From assembly GCA_964247755.1 (NCBI GenBank), contig CAXTVX010000009.1, positions 14,827 to 78,826 on the forward strand: a stretch of 64,000 bases of DNA, read 5' to 3'. Source of the stretch: Lichenicola sp964247755 (GTDB lineage Bacteria; Pseudomonadota; Alphaproteobacteria; Acetobacterales; Acetobacteraceae). Of this stretch, positions 44,711 to 54,033 are shown one piece after another (position 1 is the stretch's first letter; each line of letters opens with the position of its first letter). A program made the position numbers and the translations under genes. The notes below the pieces were generated by a model that had not been told where the DNA came from, searched no databases, and saw nothing but the letters and a program-made list of their open reading frames with translations.

Positions 44711-46653
44711 TGGCGATGGCCGGGGCGGGGTCCTACCGGGCGGCCGGGCTGGTGTCCGAGGACATCGACGCCTTCCTGGAGCAGCACCGGCACAAGTCGC
44801 TGCTGCGCTTCATCGCCTGCGGCTCGGTGGACGACGGCAAGTCGACCCTGATCGGACGGCTGCTCTACGACAGCCGCACGGTGTTCGACGACCAGCTCGC
44901 GGCCCTGGAGGCGGACAGCCGCAGGGTCGGCACGCAAGGCGGCGGGATCGACTTCGCGTTGCTGGTGGACGGGCTCGCCGCCGAGCGCGAGCAGGGCATT
45001 ACCATCGACGTGGCATACCGGTTCTTCTCGACCGAGACGCGCAAGTTCATCGTCGCCGACACGCCGGGGCACGAGCAGTACACGCGCAACATGGTCACCG
45101 GCGCGTCGACCGCCGACCTCGCGGTGATCCTGGTGGACGCCCGCAAGGGGGTGCTGACGCAGACGCGGCGGCATAGCCACCTGGTGCACCTGCTGGGCGT
45201 GCGCCACCTGGTGCTGGCGGTGAACAAGATGGACCTGATCGGCTACGACCGGTCGCGCTACGAGGCCATCGTCGCGGAGTTCCGCGCGTTCGCGGACGGG
45301 ATCGGCCTCGACGCGGTCACGGCGATCCCGGTGTCGGGGCTTGGCGGCGACAACGTCGCCAGGCGGTCGGAGGCGATGGGCTGGTACGACGGGCCGACGC
45401 TGGTCGCGCACCTGGACGCGGTCGAGGTGGATGCGGTGCGCGACCAGGAGCGGCCGTTCCGCATGCCGGTGCAGTGGGTGAGTCGGCCCGACCCCGGGTT
45501 CCGCGGCTTCGCCGGCCTGGTCGCGTCGGGCGCGGTGCGGCCTGGCGATCCGGTGCGTGTGCTGCCGTCCGGACGCACGGCGCGGGTGGCGCGGATCGTG
45601 ACCATGGACGGGGATCTCCCCGTGGCGGCGGCGGGGCAGTCGGTGACGCTGACGCTCGACGACGAGGTGGACTGCTCGCGCGGGAACGTCCTGGCGGCCG
45701 CCGACGCGCCGCCGGAGGTGGCCGACCAGTTCGAGGCCAGCCTGGTGTGGATGGCGGACGAGGCGATGCTGCCGGGGCGGTCGTACTGGCTGAAGCTCGC
45801 CACCCAGACGGTGACGGCGACCATCCACGCGCCGAAATACCAGGTCAACGTCAACACCCTGGAGCACCTGGCGGCCCGGACCCTGGAGCTGAACGCGATC
45901 GGCGTCGTCACCCTGTCCACCGACCGGCCGATCGTGTTCGAGCCATATGCCGACAGCCGCACGCTGGGCGGCTTCGTGCTGGTCGACAGGATCAGCAACG
46001 CCACGGTGGCGGCCGGGATGATCCGGTTCGCGCTCCGGCGGGCGCAGAACGTGCACTGGCAGGCAATCGACGTCAGCCGGGAGAGCCACGCACGGCAGAA
46101 GGGACAGAGCCCGGCGCTGGTATGGTTCACCGGGCTGTCCGGAGCCGGCAAGTCGACGATCGCCAACCTGGTGCAGAAGCGGCTGCATGCGCTCGGCAAG
46201 CACTCCTTCCTGCTCGACGGCGACAACGTCCGGCACGGGCTGAACCGCGACCTGGGCTTCACCGACGCCGACCGGGTGGAGAACATCCGGCGCGTGGGCG
46301 AGGTCGCGAAGCTGATGACCGACGCCGGCCTGATCGTGCTGACCGCGTTCATCTCGCCGTTCCGGGCGGAGCGCCGGATGGTGCGCGACATGATGCCGGC
46401 GGGCGAGTTCATCGAGGTGCACGTGGACGCGACGCTGGACGATGCCGAGCGGCGCGACGTGAAGGGGCTGTATGCCAAGGCGCGGTCCGGGCAGCTCAGC
46501 CATTTCACCGGGATCGACAGCCCGTATGAGCCGCCGGAGCACGCGGAGCTGCGCCTCGACACCGCGGTGCTGACGCCGGAGCAGGCGGCGGAACGGGTGG
46601 TGGCGCTGGTGCTGCACGGCCAGGAGGGCGGCCAGGAACGCGATGATGGCTGA
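44710..46653 (+). CDS. cysNC: Bifunctional sulfate adenylyltransferase subunit 1 / adenylylsulfate kinase
   Basis: 647 residues. N-terminal CysN GTPase: GSVDDGKSTLIGRLLYD, DTPGHEQYTRNMVTG, NKMDL, and EF-Tu-like domains. C-terminal APS kinase from about residue 470: FTGLSGAGKSTIANLVQ, DGDNVRHGLNRDLGF, and IDSPYEPPEHAEL. Makes APS then PAPS in one polypeptide, as in rhizobial NodQ/CysNC. ATG 44710 shares its A with the cysD stop; the end overlaps cysQ by 11 bp. Confidence 0.96.
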   Translation: MAMAGAGSYRAAGLVSEDIDAFLEQHRHKSLLRFIACGSVDDGKSTLIGRLLYDSRTVFDDQLAALEADSRRVGTQGGGIDFALLVDGLAAEREQGITIDVAYRFFSTETRKFIVADTPGHEQYTRNMVTGASTADLAVILVDARKGVLTQTRRHSHLVHLLGVRHLVLAVNKMDLIGYDRSRYEAIVAEFRAFADGIGLDAVTAIPVSGLGGDNVARRSEAMGWYDGPTLVAHLDAVEVDAVRDQERPFRMPVQWVSRPDPGFRGFAGLVASGAVRPGDPVRVLPSGRTARVARIVTMDGDLPVAAAGQSVTLTLDDEVDCSRGNVLAAADAPPEVADQFEASLVWMADEAMLPGRSYWLKLATQTVTATIHAPKYQVNVNTLEHLAARTLELNAIGVVTLSTDRPIVFEPYADSRTLGGFVLVDRISNATVAAGMIRFALRRAQNVHWQAIDVSRESHARQKGQSPALVWFTGLSGAGKSTIANLVQKRLHALGKHSFLLDGDNVRHGLNRDLGFTDADRVENIRRVGEVAKLMTDAGLIVLTAFISPFRAERRMVRDMMPAGEFIEVHVDATLDDAERRDVKGLYAKARSGQLSHFTGIDSPYEPPEHAELRLDTAVLTPEQAAERVVALVLHGQEGGQERDDG

Positions 46654-47395
46654 GAGCGACGACGCGCTGGCGCGGCGGATCGCCGAGGCGGCCGGGGCGC
46701 TGCTGCTGTCGGTGCGCGGCTCCGGCCTGTTCGCGGGCCAGGCTCTGGGTGCCGCCGGCGACCGGATCGCCCACGCGTTCATCGTCGAGGCGCTGAAGGC
46801 GCACCGGCCGGAGGATGCGGTGCTGTCCGAGGAGGGGAAGGCCGATCCGGCGCGGCTCGGACGGAGCCGGGTCTGGATCGTCGACCCGCTGGACGGCACC
46901 CGGGAATATGGCGAGGGCCGCGACGACTGGGCGGTGCATGTCGGGTTGGCGGTGGACGGGGTGGCGACAGCGGGTGCGGTGGCGCTGCCCGGGCTGGCGG
47001 CGGTGCTGAACACCGGCGACGTGCGCGGTCCGGGGCCGGCCTCGGCGCCGCTGCGCATGGTGGTGAGCCGGACCCGGCCGGCGGCGGAAGCGATGCGGGT
47101 GGCGGCGGCACTGGGCGCGGTGCTGCTGCCGACGGGCTCGGCCGGCGCCAAGGCGATGGCGGTGGTGCGGGGCGAGGCGGACATCTACCTCCATTCCGGC
47201 GGGCAGTACGAGTGGGACAGTTGCGCGCCGGTCGCGGTGGCGCGCGCTGCCGGGCTGCACGCCTCGCGGCTGGATGGCTCGCCGCTGCGCTACAACGTGT
47301 CGGGCGCGTTCCTGCCGGACCTGCTGGTGTGTCGCCGGGAACTGGCCTGCCGGGTGCTGCGCCTGCTCGCCGGCGTGCGGGAGGAGGCCGGATGA
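46643..47395 (+). CDS. cysQ: 3'(2'),5'-bisphosphate nucleotidase
   Basis: Hydrolyses PAP to AMP, preventing build-up after sulfate reduction or sulfotransfer. 250 residues, inositol-monophosphatase fold: LSEEGKAD, metal site DPLDGTREYGEGRDDWAVHVGL (in part: DPLDGTREY), and C-terminal GGQYEWDSCAPVAVARAAG. Overlaps cysNC at its start and the downstream gene at its stop, so it is part of the operon. Confidence 0.93.
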   Translation: MMAESDDALARRIAEAAGALLLSVRGSGLFAGQALGAAGDRIAHAFIVEALKAHRPEDAVLSEEGKADPARLGRSRVWIVDPLDGTREYGEGRDDWAVHVGLAVDGVATAGAVALPGLAAVLNTGDVRGPGPASAPLRMVVSRTRPAAEAMRVAAALGAVLLPTGSAGAKAMAVVRGEADIYLHSGGQYEWDSCAPVAVARAAGLHASRLDGSPLRYNVSGAFLPDLLVCRRELACRVLRLLAGVREEAG

Positions 47396-48441
47396 CGGTG
47401 TCGGTCGGGCTTCGTCGCGACGGGACGCTGGGACGGATCACCCTGCGACGGCCCGGCGCGATCAACGCGCTGACGCCGGAGATGGTGCAGGCGATGGACG
47501 CGGCGCTGGCGGAATGGTCGGAGGAGCCGGACCTGGTCGGCGTGCTGATCGACGGCGAGGGCGAGCGCGGGCTGTGCGCAGGCGGCGACATCCGCTTCAT
47601 GCACGACCGCGTCCGGGCCGGCGAGCCGGAGCGGGCGGACGCGTTCGTGTACCACGAGTACCGGTTGAACGCGCGGATCGCCCGGCTGCCGAAGCCCTAC
47701 CTGGCGATCATGGACGGGCTGGTGATGGGCGGCGGCGTCGGCGTGTCCGCGCACGGCTCGATCCGGGTCGTGACCGAGCGCACCCGGCTGGCGATGCCGG
47801 AGGTGGGGATCGGCTTCCTTCCCGACGTGGGCGCCACCTGGCTGCTGGCGGCGGCACCGGGCGAATGCGGTACCCACGCGGCGCTGACCGGGGAGACGAT
47901 GGGGGCGGCGGACGCCATCCTGTGCGGCCTGGCCGATCACCACGTCCGCTCGGACCGCGTGCCGGCGCTGGTCGCCGACCTTTGCCGCTGCGGGAATGCG
48001 GCCGAGCTTGAGTCCCGCGTGGCAGAGGCGGCGAGCCCGCCGGCAGCGGGATGGTTCGCGGAGCACGAGCGATGGATCGGGGCCTGCTACCGGCACGACG
48101 AGGTGGGGGCGATCCTGGACGCGCTGCGGGCGCGGCCGGAGGCGGCGGCGCAGGCGGCGGCGGCGCGGATCGCCCGCAATGCGCCGGTGTCGCTGTCGGT
48201 GACGCTGCGGGCACTGCGCCGGAGCCACGGACTCGGGCGGCTGGAACGGTGCATGGACCAGGAATACCAGCTCGCCACCGGGCTGATCCGTCGGCCCGAC
48301 TTCCTCGAAGGGGTGCGGGCGGCGGTGATCGACAAGGACCGCAACCCGCGCTGGTGCCCGGCGACCCTGGCCGAGGTCGACCCGGACGAGGTCGACCGGC
48401 TGTTCCGCTCGACCCTCACGCTCGACCTTCCACTCACCTGA
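47392..48441 (+). CDS. Enoyl-CoA hydratase/isomerase family, 3-hydroxyisobutyryl-CoA hydrolase-like
   Basis: 349 residues, crotonase fold. RPGAINALTPEM, GLCAGGDIRFMHD, the oxyanion-hole block MDGLVMGGGVGVSAHGS and MPEVGIGFLPDVGATWLL: the Glu and the PDVG form are typical of 3-hydroxyisobutyryl-CoA hydrolases of valine catabolism rather than of classical hydratases. C-terminal domain with LDQEYQLA-like MDQEYQLATGLIRRPDFLEG and VIDKDRNPRW fits. ATG 47392 overlaps the cysQ stop, so it is the last gene of the cys operon although its role is not in sulfur metabolism. Confidence 0.85.
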   Translation: MTVSVGLRRDGTLGRITLRRPGAINALTPEMVQAMDAALAEWSEEPDLVGVLIDGEGERGLCAGGDIRFMHDRVRAGEPERADAFVYHEYRLNARIARLPKPYLAIMDGLVMGGGVGVSAHGSIRVVTERTRLAMPEVGIGFLPDVGATWLLAAAPGECGTHAALTGETMGAADAILCGLADHHVRSDRVPALVADLCRCGNAAELESRVAEAASPPAAGWFAEHERWIGACYRHDEVGAILDALRARPEAAAQAAAARIARNAPVSLSVTLRALRRSHGLGRLERCMDQEYQLATGLIRRPDFLEGVRAAVIDKDRNPRWCPATLAEVDPDEVDRLFRSTLTLDLPLT

Positions 48442-48646
48442 CGCGCCGAAACGCTTCCATCCAGGGTCTCGTCCCGTTGGAGGGCGGCCGGTTCGGAACC
48501 ATCCTGGTCGAGCGGCGGACCGTGTGGCGCTCCCCGCCCTGGACAGGGCGTGATCGCAGGAACGTCGCAGCCGGTCGTGGCGATGGCGACTGAGCGGGTC
48601 GACCACGCCGACGAGCCGGGAGTCGGCGCATGGCCCATGCCAGCCG

Positions 48647-50833
48647 TCATCCGCCCGGATGGTAGCGGCGCTCGGTGTGGCCGGCGAGCTGGTCCGGATA
48701 GAAGTAGACCGTGCGCAGGGCGCCGGTCGCGTAGCGCAGCGCCTGGTCGTCGAAATGCGGCGAACGGGGATCGCCGCTTTCGCCGCCGGCGGTGACCGCC
48801 AGCGCCCGCACCCGTGGCCCGAACTCGACCACCGCGACGAAGCTGTTGCCGCTGTCGCCGTAGCGCCGCCGGACGCCGTCCTGCTGCGGCCCGTCGATGG
48901 AGGCGAGCGAGCCCCACTGCGCCGAGGTGAAGCCGACCGGCAGGCTCGGTGCGGCGTCGGAGAAGTGCGGGATCAGCGAGTCGGTCAGGCGCTGGAACCG
49001 GTTGATCCGTCCCCAGGGGGTGCGCCAGGTGCCGAAGTCGCGGTCGAGCCGGTCCAACGCAGCCGCCAGCGCCGCGAGCCGTTGCGCCGGGGTGGTACGG
49101 GCGAGCACGGCGTCGTAGTCGGACAGGCTGTTGGCGTGGCGGGGCTCGCCGGCCTGGCCCCACAGCGCCTCGCCCCAATACACCGCCAGGCTGGTGGGGA
49201 CGGACTCCACCGACCAGCGCCGGTCCCAGGCGCGCAGGCTGGCGATCGGCTCCGACAGCCGCGTGCGCAGCGGGTCGGTCTGCGGCAGGTGGTCGTAGGC
49301 GTCGAGCAGGTGCGGCAGCAGGATGTCGAAGCCGGGCTCGCCGGGATCGAAGGCGGCGGCAAGCAGGGAGCCTGGGGTGAAGTCGTGCCGGTCGCGCAGC
49401 AGCGCCACGGCGTGCAGGCCGCGGACGTTCTCGCCGTCGGTGTCCATGTAGTGCGGGAAGTCGGCCTGGTGCGGGCTGGCGGCGCCTGCGGCCGAGTACG
49501 GCCAGTTGTTGGTGTTCTGGATCCAGCCGGTGGCGGGATCGAGCAGGTGCGGCGCCTCGTCCAGCGCGTGCAGGCCGTTCCAGTCGGTGTGCGGGTCGGC
49601 GCCGTCCAGTGGGTGGGTGTAGTCGTAGCGGTCGTCGCGGCGCGGGATGAACTGCGGGTGGAGGTAGGCGATGTGGCCGTCCGCGTCGGCGTAGACGGTG
49701 TTGTTGGAGGTGTTCGCCTTGAGCTGCATCACCATCATGTAGGCGTGCCAGTCGCGCGCCTTGGTCAGGGCGTAGGACTGCTCCAGCGCTTCCACCGGCT
49801 TGAACATCATGGCCTCGCTCACCCAGCGCCCGTCGGCGGTGCTGCCGACGACGGGGCCGTGGCCGGTGCGGAACACCGTGACGCGCACGGGGGCGAGGCT
49901 GCCGGCGGCGGTGCGGCAGGACAGGGTGACGCTCGCCGAGGAAACCGGGCGCAGGGCGTCGCCGTGGCGGGCGAACATGCGGTCGCCCTGGCGCACGATG
50001 GTCTCGAGGTAGCTGTCCACCGCGTCGGAATGGCTGGAGGTGTGCATCCAGCCCAGCCGGTCGTTGAAGCCCTGGTAGACGAAGAACTGGCCCCAGGTGA
50101 CAGCGCCATAGGCGTCGAGCCCCTGGTCGCTGTCCATCTGCAACTCGGAGCGGAAGTAGAACGAGGTGTGCGGGTTGATCAGCAGCAGCGCGTGGTGGTT
50201 CGCCGTGTTCGCAGGCGCGATGGCGATGCCGTTGGAGCCGGTCGGCGCGCGGGCGCCAGGGAGCACCGGCGGGGCCTGGTCCGGCCTCGCGGGGGCCGGC
50301 AGTCGGTAGAAGCGGGCCAGCTCGGGGAGCGGGATGCGCTCGATGTCGCCGCCGATGCTGCCCTCGCTGAAGGCGAGCGCCATCCAGGGCTCGAACCGCC
50401 GGATCACCCGGGGCGTCACCTCGCGATGCACCAGCAGGTAGTCGTTCAGGCCGTCGGCCCAGCCGTCCATCAGCGCCCTCAGCCAGGCCGGGCTTCCGGC
50501 GTAGCGGGCGCGGAGGTCGGCGGGGTCGACGTAGAGCCTGGCCCGCAGGTCCTGGGCGAGTGCGGCGCTGCCTTCGGCTTCGGCGAGGCGGCCGAGGGCG
50601 GTCAGGTAGTTGGTCTCGATCCGGTCGAAGTCGTCCTCGGCCTGCGCATAGGCCATGCCGAACACCGCGTCGGCGTCGGTGTGGCCGTGGACGTGGGCGA
50701 TGCCCCAGTCGTCGCGGGTGATGGTGACCCCGGCGGCGATCCGGCGGAGCCTGGCCCCATCCGCTGCCGCGGCCGCGGCCGACGAGGCGGCAAGCACGCC
50801 GATTGCGGCGAGGAGGCACCCGATCCGTTGCAC
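48647..50833 (-). CDS. Penicillin-acylase-family N-terminal-nucleophile hydrolase
   Basis: 728 residues with a signal peptide (LLAAIGVLAASSAAAAA), so periplasmic. Autocatalytic cleavage gives a catalytic Ser at the start of the beta chain: PTGSNGIAIAP followed by INPHTSFYF, as in acyl-homoserine-lactone or penicillin acylases. Also WGIAHVHGHTDADAVFGMAYAQAEDDF (in part: FGMAYAQAEDDF) in the alpha chain. GTG 50833 with AGGAG about 8 nt upstream decides the start; the longer open frame to 51163 overlaps the divergent gene. Substrate unknown; possible roles are quorum-signal or acyl-peptide cleavage. Confidence 0.9.
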   Translation of the reverse strand: MQRIGCLLAAIGVLAASSAAAAAADGARLRRIAAGVTITRDDWGIAHVHGHTDADAVFGMAYAQAEDDFDRIETNYLTALGRLAEAEGSAALAQDLRARLYVDPADLRARYAGSPAWLRALMDGWADGLNDYLLVHREVTPRVIRRFEPWMALAFSEGSIGGDIERIPLPELARFYRLPAPARPDQAPPVLPGARAPTGSNGIAIAPANTANHHALLLINPHTSFYFRSELQMDSDQGLDAYGAVTWGQFFVYQGFNDRLGWMHTSSHSDAVDSYLETIVRQGDRMFARHGDALRPVSSASVTLSCRTAAGSLAPVRVTVFRTGHGPVVGSTADGRWVSEAMMFKPVEALEQSYALTKARDWHAYMMVMQLKANTSNNTVYADADGHIAYLHPQFIPRRDDRYDYTHPLDGADPHTDWNGLHALDEAPHLLDPATGWIQNTNNWPYSAAGAASPHQADFPHYMDTDGENVRGLHAVALLRDRHDFTPGSLLAAAFDPGEPGFDILLPHLLDAYDHLPQTDPLRTRLSEPIASLRAWDRRWSVESVPTSLAVYWGEALWGQAGEPRHANSLSDYDAVLARTTPAQRLAALAAALDRLDRDFGTWRTPWGRINRFQRLTDSLIPHFSDAAPSLPVGFTSAQWGSLASIDGPQQDGVRRRYGDSGNSFVAVVEFGPRVRALAVTAGGESGDPRSPHFDDQALRYATGALRTVYFYPDQLAGHTERRYHPGG

Positions 50834-50936
50834 CTTGTTCTCCTGATTGTGCGCGTTTGCGTGATCGGAACGGGAACGTTTACCGGTTGGCAACCAGCCG
50901 GACCGACGATGCAATGATCCTGCCAAGCATGAACCG

Positions 50937-53900
50937 GTGCACACCCTGAACTCGTCCTCCCCCGCCCGAAGCCGCCGCACGCCCTGGCATTGCCTCCGGG
51001 CCGGCGGGGTGGTGCTGCTGATCGCCGCGCTGCTGGGGCTGGCGGCTGGCCCGGCCTCGGCGCAACGGGCGGCGATGCGGCTGTACGACGACGACAGCGG
51101 CCTGTTCAACAGCTCGATCACCGCCCTGGCCCAGGATGACACCGGCTTCCTTCTCGTGGGCACCGAGAACGGTCTCTATCGCTACGACGGCCAGCGCTTC
51201 AGCCGCATGACAAGCGACGGGCTGCCGGCGAACGGCGTGGTCGAGGCGTTGCGCATGGCTCCCGACGGACGCATCTGGGCGGTGTTCTCGGACCGGGTCT
51301 ACCTGCTGGGCGCGGGTCCGGCGGCGTCGGTCGCGGTGCAGCCCGATCCGGAGTTCGGCTTCGGCCATCGCGTGGCGGTGCTGGGCCATGACCTGCTGCT
51401 GGTGCGGGGACGCCGCCTGCTGCGCATCCGTCCCGGACCCGGGCAACCCGCCGCCCTGTCGGTGCAGCCGTTCCTGTCGGAGCGAGCGGTGGCGCTCGAT
51501 CCGAACCGGGCGGCGCTGTGGTCCGGCTTCGACACCGTCAGCGTCGCAGGCGGCCATGTCTGGGCCGGCTGCGGCAGGGAGGTCTGCCGGCTGGACGGCG
51601 GCATCGCCGTGCTCGGCGCCTCCTCCGGCCTGCCCGCGGATCGCTGGGATGCCGCGCTCTACGACCGCGCCGGCACCTTGTGGCTGCGCAGCCGCCAACG
51701 CGTCGCCTCGCTGGCACCCGGTGCGGCGCGGTTCGCCGTGACCGATTTCGGCGACGGACCGGGCGCCTATTCCCATGAGGAGACACAGCTCGACCTTCTG
51801 CTCGATCCGGCCGGGCGGGTCGTGACCCAGGGCGCGCATGGCCTGCTCATCCATGGGGGTGAGGGGTGGGCGGTGCAGGACCTGGCGCGGAGCTCGCCGT
51901 TGTCGGCGATCAGCGCGATGCTGGTCGACCGCGAGGGCTCGCTCTGGGTCGGCAGCTACGGCCAGGGGCTCGCACGCCTCCTGGGCCTGGGGATGTTCGA
52001 CAACTGGACCGGGCTGCCGGACGACCTGGTGTGGAACGCGAGCCGCGACGGCGCCGGCACGATGTGGGTGGCGAGCGACCTCGGGGTCGATGCCCTGCCC
52101 AAGGCTGGCGCATTCGCCGGCGCGCCGGCGGATGCGCTGCCCGACTGGCACACGCGCGGCCGGGCGGTCTCGATCGCCACTGCCGCAGACGGGCGGCTCT
52201 GGGTCGGCGGCTGGGATGGTCGCCTGATCCGGCGCGATCCGCGAACCGGGCACGACGACACGGTGGCCCGGCTCGGGCGGATCTACACGATTGTCCAGGA
52301 TCCGGGCGTCCAGGATCCGGGCGTCCAGGATCTGGGCGTCCAGGATCTGGGCGTCCAGGATCTGGGCGTCGAGGGCCGCACGGCGCCGCTCTGGGTGGGC
52401 ACGCGCGACGGCCTGGCCAGGGTCGACCGGCCCGGCGACCCGGCGCCGGCGGTCACCGCGGTGCCGGAGGTCGGGGGCGGCGTGTTCGCGGTGTCGTTCG
52501 ACGGCAACGGCGATCTCTGGGTGCTGACCACGACCGCCCTGTTCCACCGCGACCGCGCCGGGCACTGGCACACGGTCATGCGCACCGATCCCACGGGCGG
52601 CTACCGGACCCGGTCGATGGCGTTCGCCGCCGACGGCACGCTCTGGCTGCCGAGCTACGCCGACGGCCTCGTCCGCCTGCGCCTCGACGGCGACAGGATC
52701 GTCGAGCGGGATTCGAGCCCCGGTGCCCACCTGGCCTCCCGGGACGTGGAGGTGGTCTATGCCGACCGGGCCGGCCGGATCTGGATCGGCACCGATCGCG
52801 GCCTCGACCTCACCGACGGGACCCGCTGGCGCCATCTCGACACGCAGGACGGGCTGGTCGCCAACGACCTCAACAACAACGCGGTCTCGACCGACGACGA
52901 CGGCACCTTGTGGTTCGGCACCTCCGGCGGCCTGTCGCACCTGCTCGATCCGGGCAACCTGTTCCGCACCGAGGGCCTGCACCCGCTGATCACCGCGGTC
53001 CGGGTCGACAGCCCGTCCCCGGTCGCGGTGCAGGCGCCGACGGAGTCGACCCACCTGCGCTGGACCGGCGATCCGCTGGTGATCAGCTTCGCCGCACTCG
53101 ACTTCCGCTACGAGAAGTCGATCCGCTTCCGCTACCGCCTGCGCGGCATCGACCAGAGCTGGACCGAGACCGCGGGACGCGAGGCGCGCTACACCAACCC
53201 GCCGTCCGGCCGGCTGCGGTTCGAGCTGGTCGCGGTGGAGCCGGTGCACGGGCTGCAATCGGCGCCGATCGAGCTGGTGATCAAGATGCGGCCGCCGTGG
53301 TGGAAGACCTGGCCGGTCTATGCCCTGGCGGCGGCCGTGGCGGCGAGCCTGCCGCTGATGCTGTGGCGGATGCGGGAGCGCTCCGTGCGGGCACGGCAGA
53401 GGCTGCTGGAAGCCAGGGTCGAGGAGCGCACGCGCGAGATCGAGCAGGCGCGGCAGATCCTGCTGCGCCAGGCGACCTATGACAGCCTCACCGGGCTGCT
53501 GAATCGGGCGGCGGTGCTGGAGCGTCTCGGGGTCGCCATGCAGGCGGCGGACCGGTCTGGCCTGCCGCTCGCGGTGGCGCTGATGGACCTGGACCACTTC
53601 AAGCAGGTCAACGACACCCATGGCCACCTCGGCGGCGATGCCGTGCTGGCGGCGGTCGGGCGCCGCCTGCGCGCCGGCACGCGCGAGCAGGACGAGGTCG
53701 GCCGCTACGGCGGCGAGGAGATCATCCTGCTGCTGCCCGGGTTCGGGCGGGAAGCGCATGACCGGGTGGAGGCGCTGCGCCGCACCCTGTTCGCCGAGCC
53801 GGTCGCCTTCGAGGGCGGCACGATCGCGATCACCGGCAGCATCGGCCTCACCTGGATGCGTCCGGGGGACGAGTCCGGAACGCTGGTCGGGCGTGCCGAC

Positions 53901-54008
53901 AAGGCGCTCTATGCCGCCAAGCAGGCAGGACGGAACCGCACCGTGGCCGATCCGCCCTCGGCAGCGTGGCGCCCGCACGGACGGGTCGCCGCCCTCGAGG
54001 TTGGCTGA
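50937..54008 (+). CDS. Diguanylate cyclase with two-component-regulator propeller sensor
   Basis: 1023 residues. Signal peptide (about 1-43), a periplasmic double beta-propeller made of Reg_prop repeats (for example DGRIWAVFSDRVYLLGAG, REGSLWVGSYGQGLARL, GRIWIGTDRGLDLTD; about 50-690), a Y_Y_Y domain (IRFRYRLRGIDQSWTE), one membrane helix (about 795-815, VYALAAAVAASLPLMLW), coiled coil, then GGDEF. The active site is GGEE (925-928, GRYGGEEIILLLPG) and an intact I-site RxxD (Arg916-Asp919) five residues upstream. Thus it probably makes c-di-GMP with product inhibition in response to a periplasmic ligand. GTG 50937. Divergent from the acylase gene by 103 bp. Carries a five-copy 15-bp tandem repeat. 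Confidence 0.93.
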   Translation: MHTLNSSSPARSRRTPWHCLRAGGVVLLIAALLGLAAGPASAQRAAMRLYDDDSGLFNSSITALAQDDTGFLLVGTENGLYRYDGQRFSRMTSDGLPANGVVEALRMAPDGRIWAVFSDRVYLLGAGPAASVAVQPDPEFGFGHRVAVLGHDLLLVRGRRLLRIRPGPGQPAALSVQPFLSERAVALDPNRAALWSGFDTVSVAGGHVWAGCGREVCRLDGGIAVLGASSGLPADRWDAALYDRAGTLWLRSRQRVASLAPGAARFAVTDFGDGPGAYSHEETQLDLLLDPAGRVVTQGAHGLLIHGGEGWAVQDLARSSPLSAISAMLVDREGSLWVGSYGQGLARLLGLGMFDNWTGLPDDLVWNASRDGAGTMWVASDLGVDALPKAGAFAGAPADALPDWHTRGRAVSIATAADGRLWVGGWDGRLIRRDPRTGHDDTVARLGRIYTIVQDPGVQDPGVQDLGVQDLGVQDLGVEGRTAPLWVGTRDGLARVDRPGDPAPAVTAVPEVGGGVFAVSFDGNGDLWVLTTTALFHRDRAGHWHTVMRTDPTGGYRTRSMAFAADGTLWLPSYADGLVRLRLDGDRIVERDSSPGAHLASRDVEVVYADRAGRIWIGTDRGLDLTDGTRWRHLDTQDGLVANDLNNNAVSTDDDGTLWFGTSGGLSHLLDPGNLFRTEGLHPLITAVRVDSPSPVAVQAPTESTHLRWTGDPLVISFAALDFRYEKSIRFRYRLRGIDQSWTETAGREARYTNPPSGRLRFELVAVEPVHGLQSAPIELVIKMRPPWWKTWPVYALAAAVAASLPLMLWRMRERSVRARQRLLEARVEERTREIEQARQILLRQATYDSLTGLLNRAAVLERLGVAMQAADRSGLPLAVALMDLDHFKQVNDTHGHLGGDAVLAAVGRRLRAGTREQDEVGRYGGEEIILLLPGFGREAHDRVEALRRTLFAEPVAFEGGTIAITGSIGLTWMRPGDESGTLVGRADKALYAAKQAGRNRTVADPPSAAWRPHGRVAALEVG
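52293..52367 (+). repeat. Five-copy 15-bp in-frame tandem repeat
   Basis: GTCCAGGATCYGGGC repeated five times without gap: two copies with CCGGGC, then three with CTGGGC. It encodes VQDPG/VQDLG pentapeptides between propeller blades. In-frame copy-number change would alter the linker without breaking the protein. Confidence 0.95.
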
Positions 54009-54033
54009 AAACGTCGGCCGCGGACGGTGGTGG

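Noticed and set aside
52293..52367. Possible CRISPR-like direct repeats
   Set aside because: Units are contiguous, 15 bp and in frame inside a gene, with no spacers and no cas genes.
50880..53978. 1032-residue minus-strand open frame
   Set aside because: Antisense to the propeller-GGDEF gene; repeats such as AQILD arise from the 15-bp tandem repeat on the other strand.
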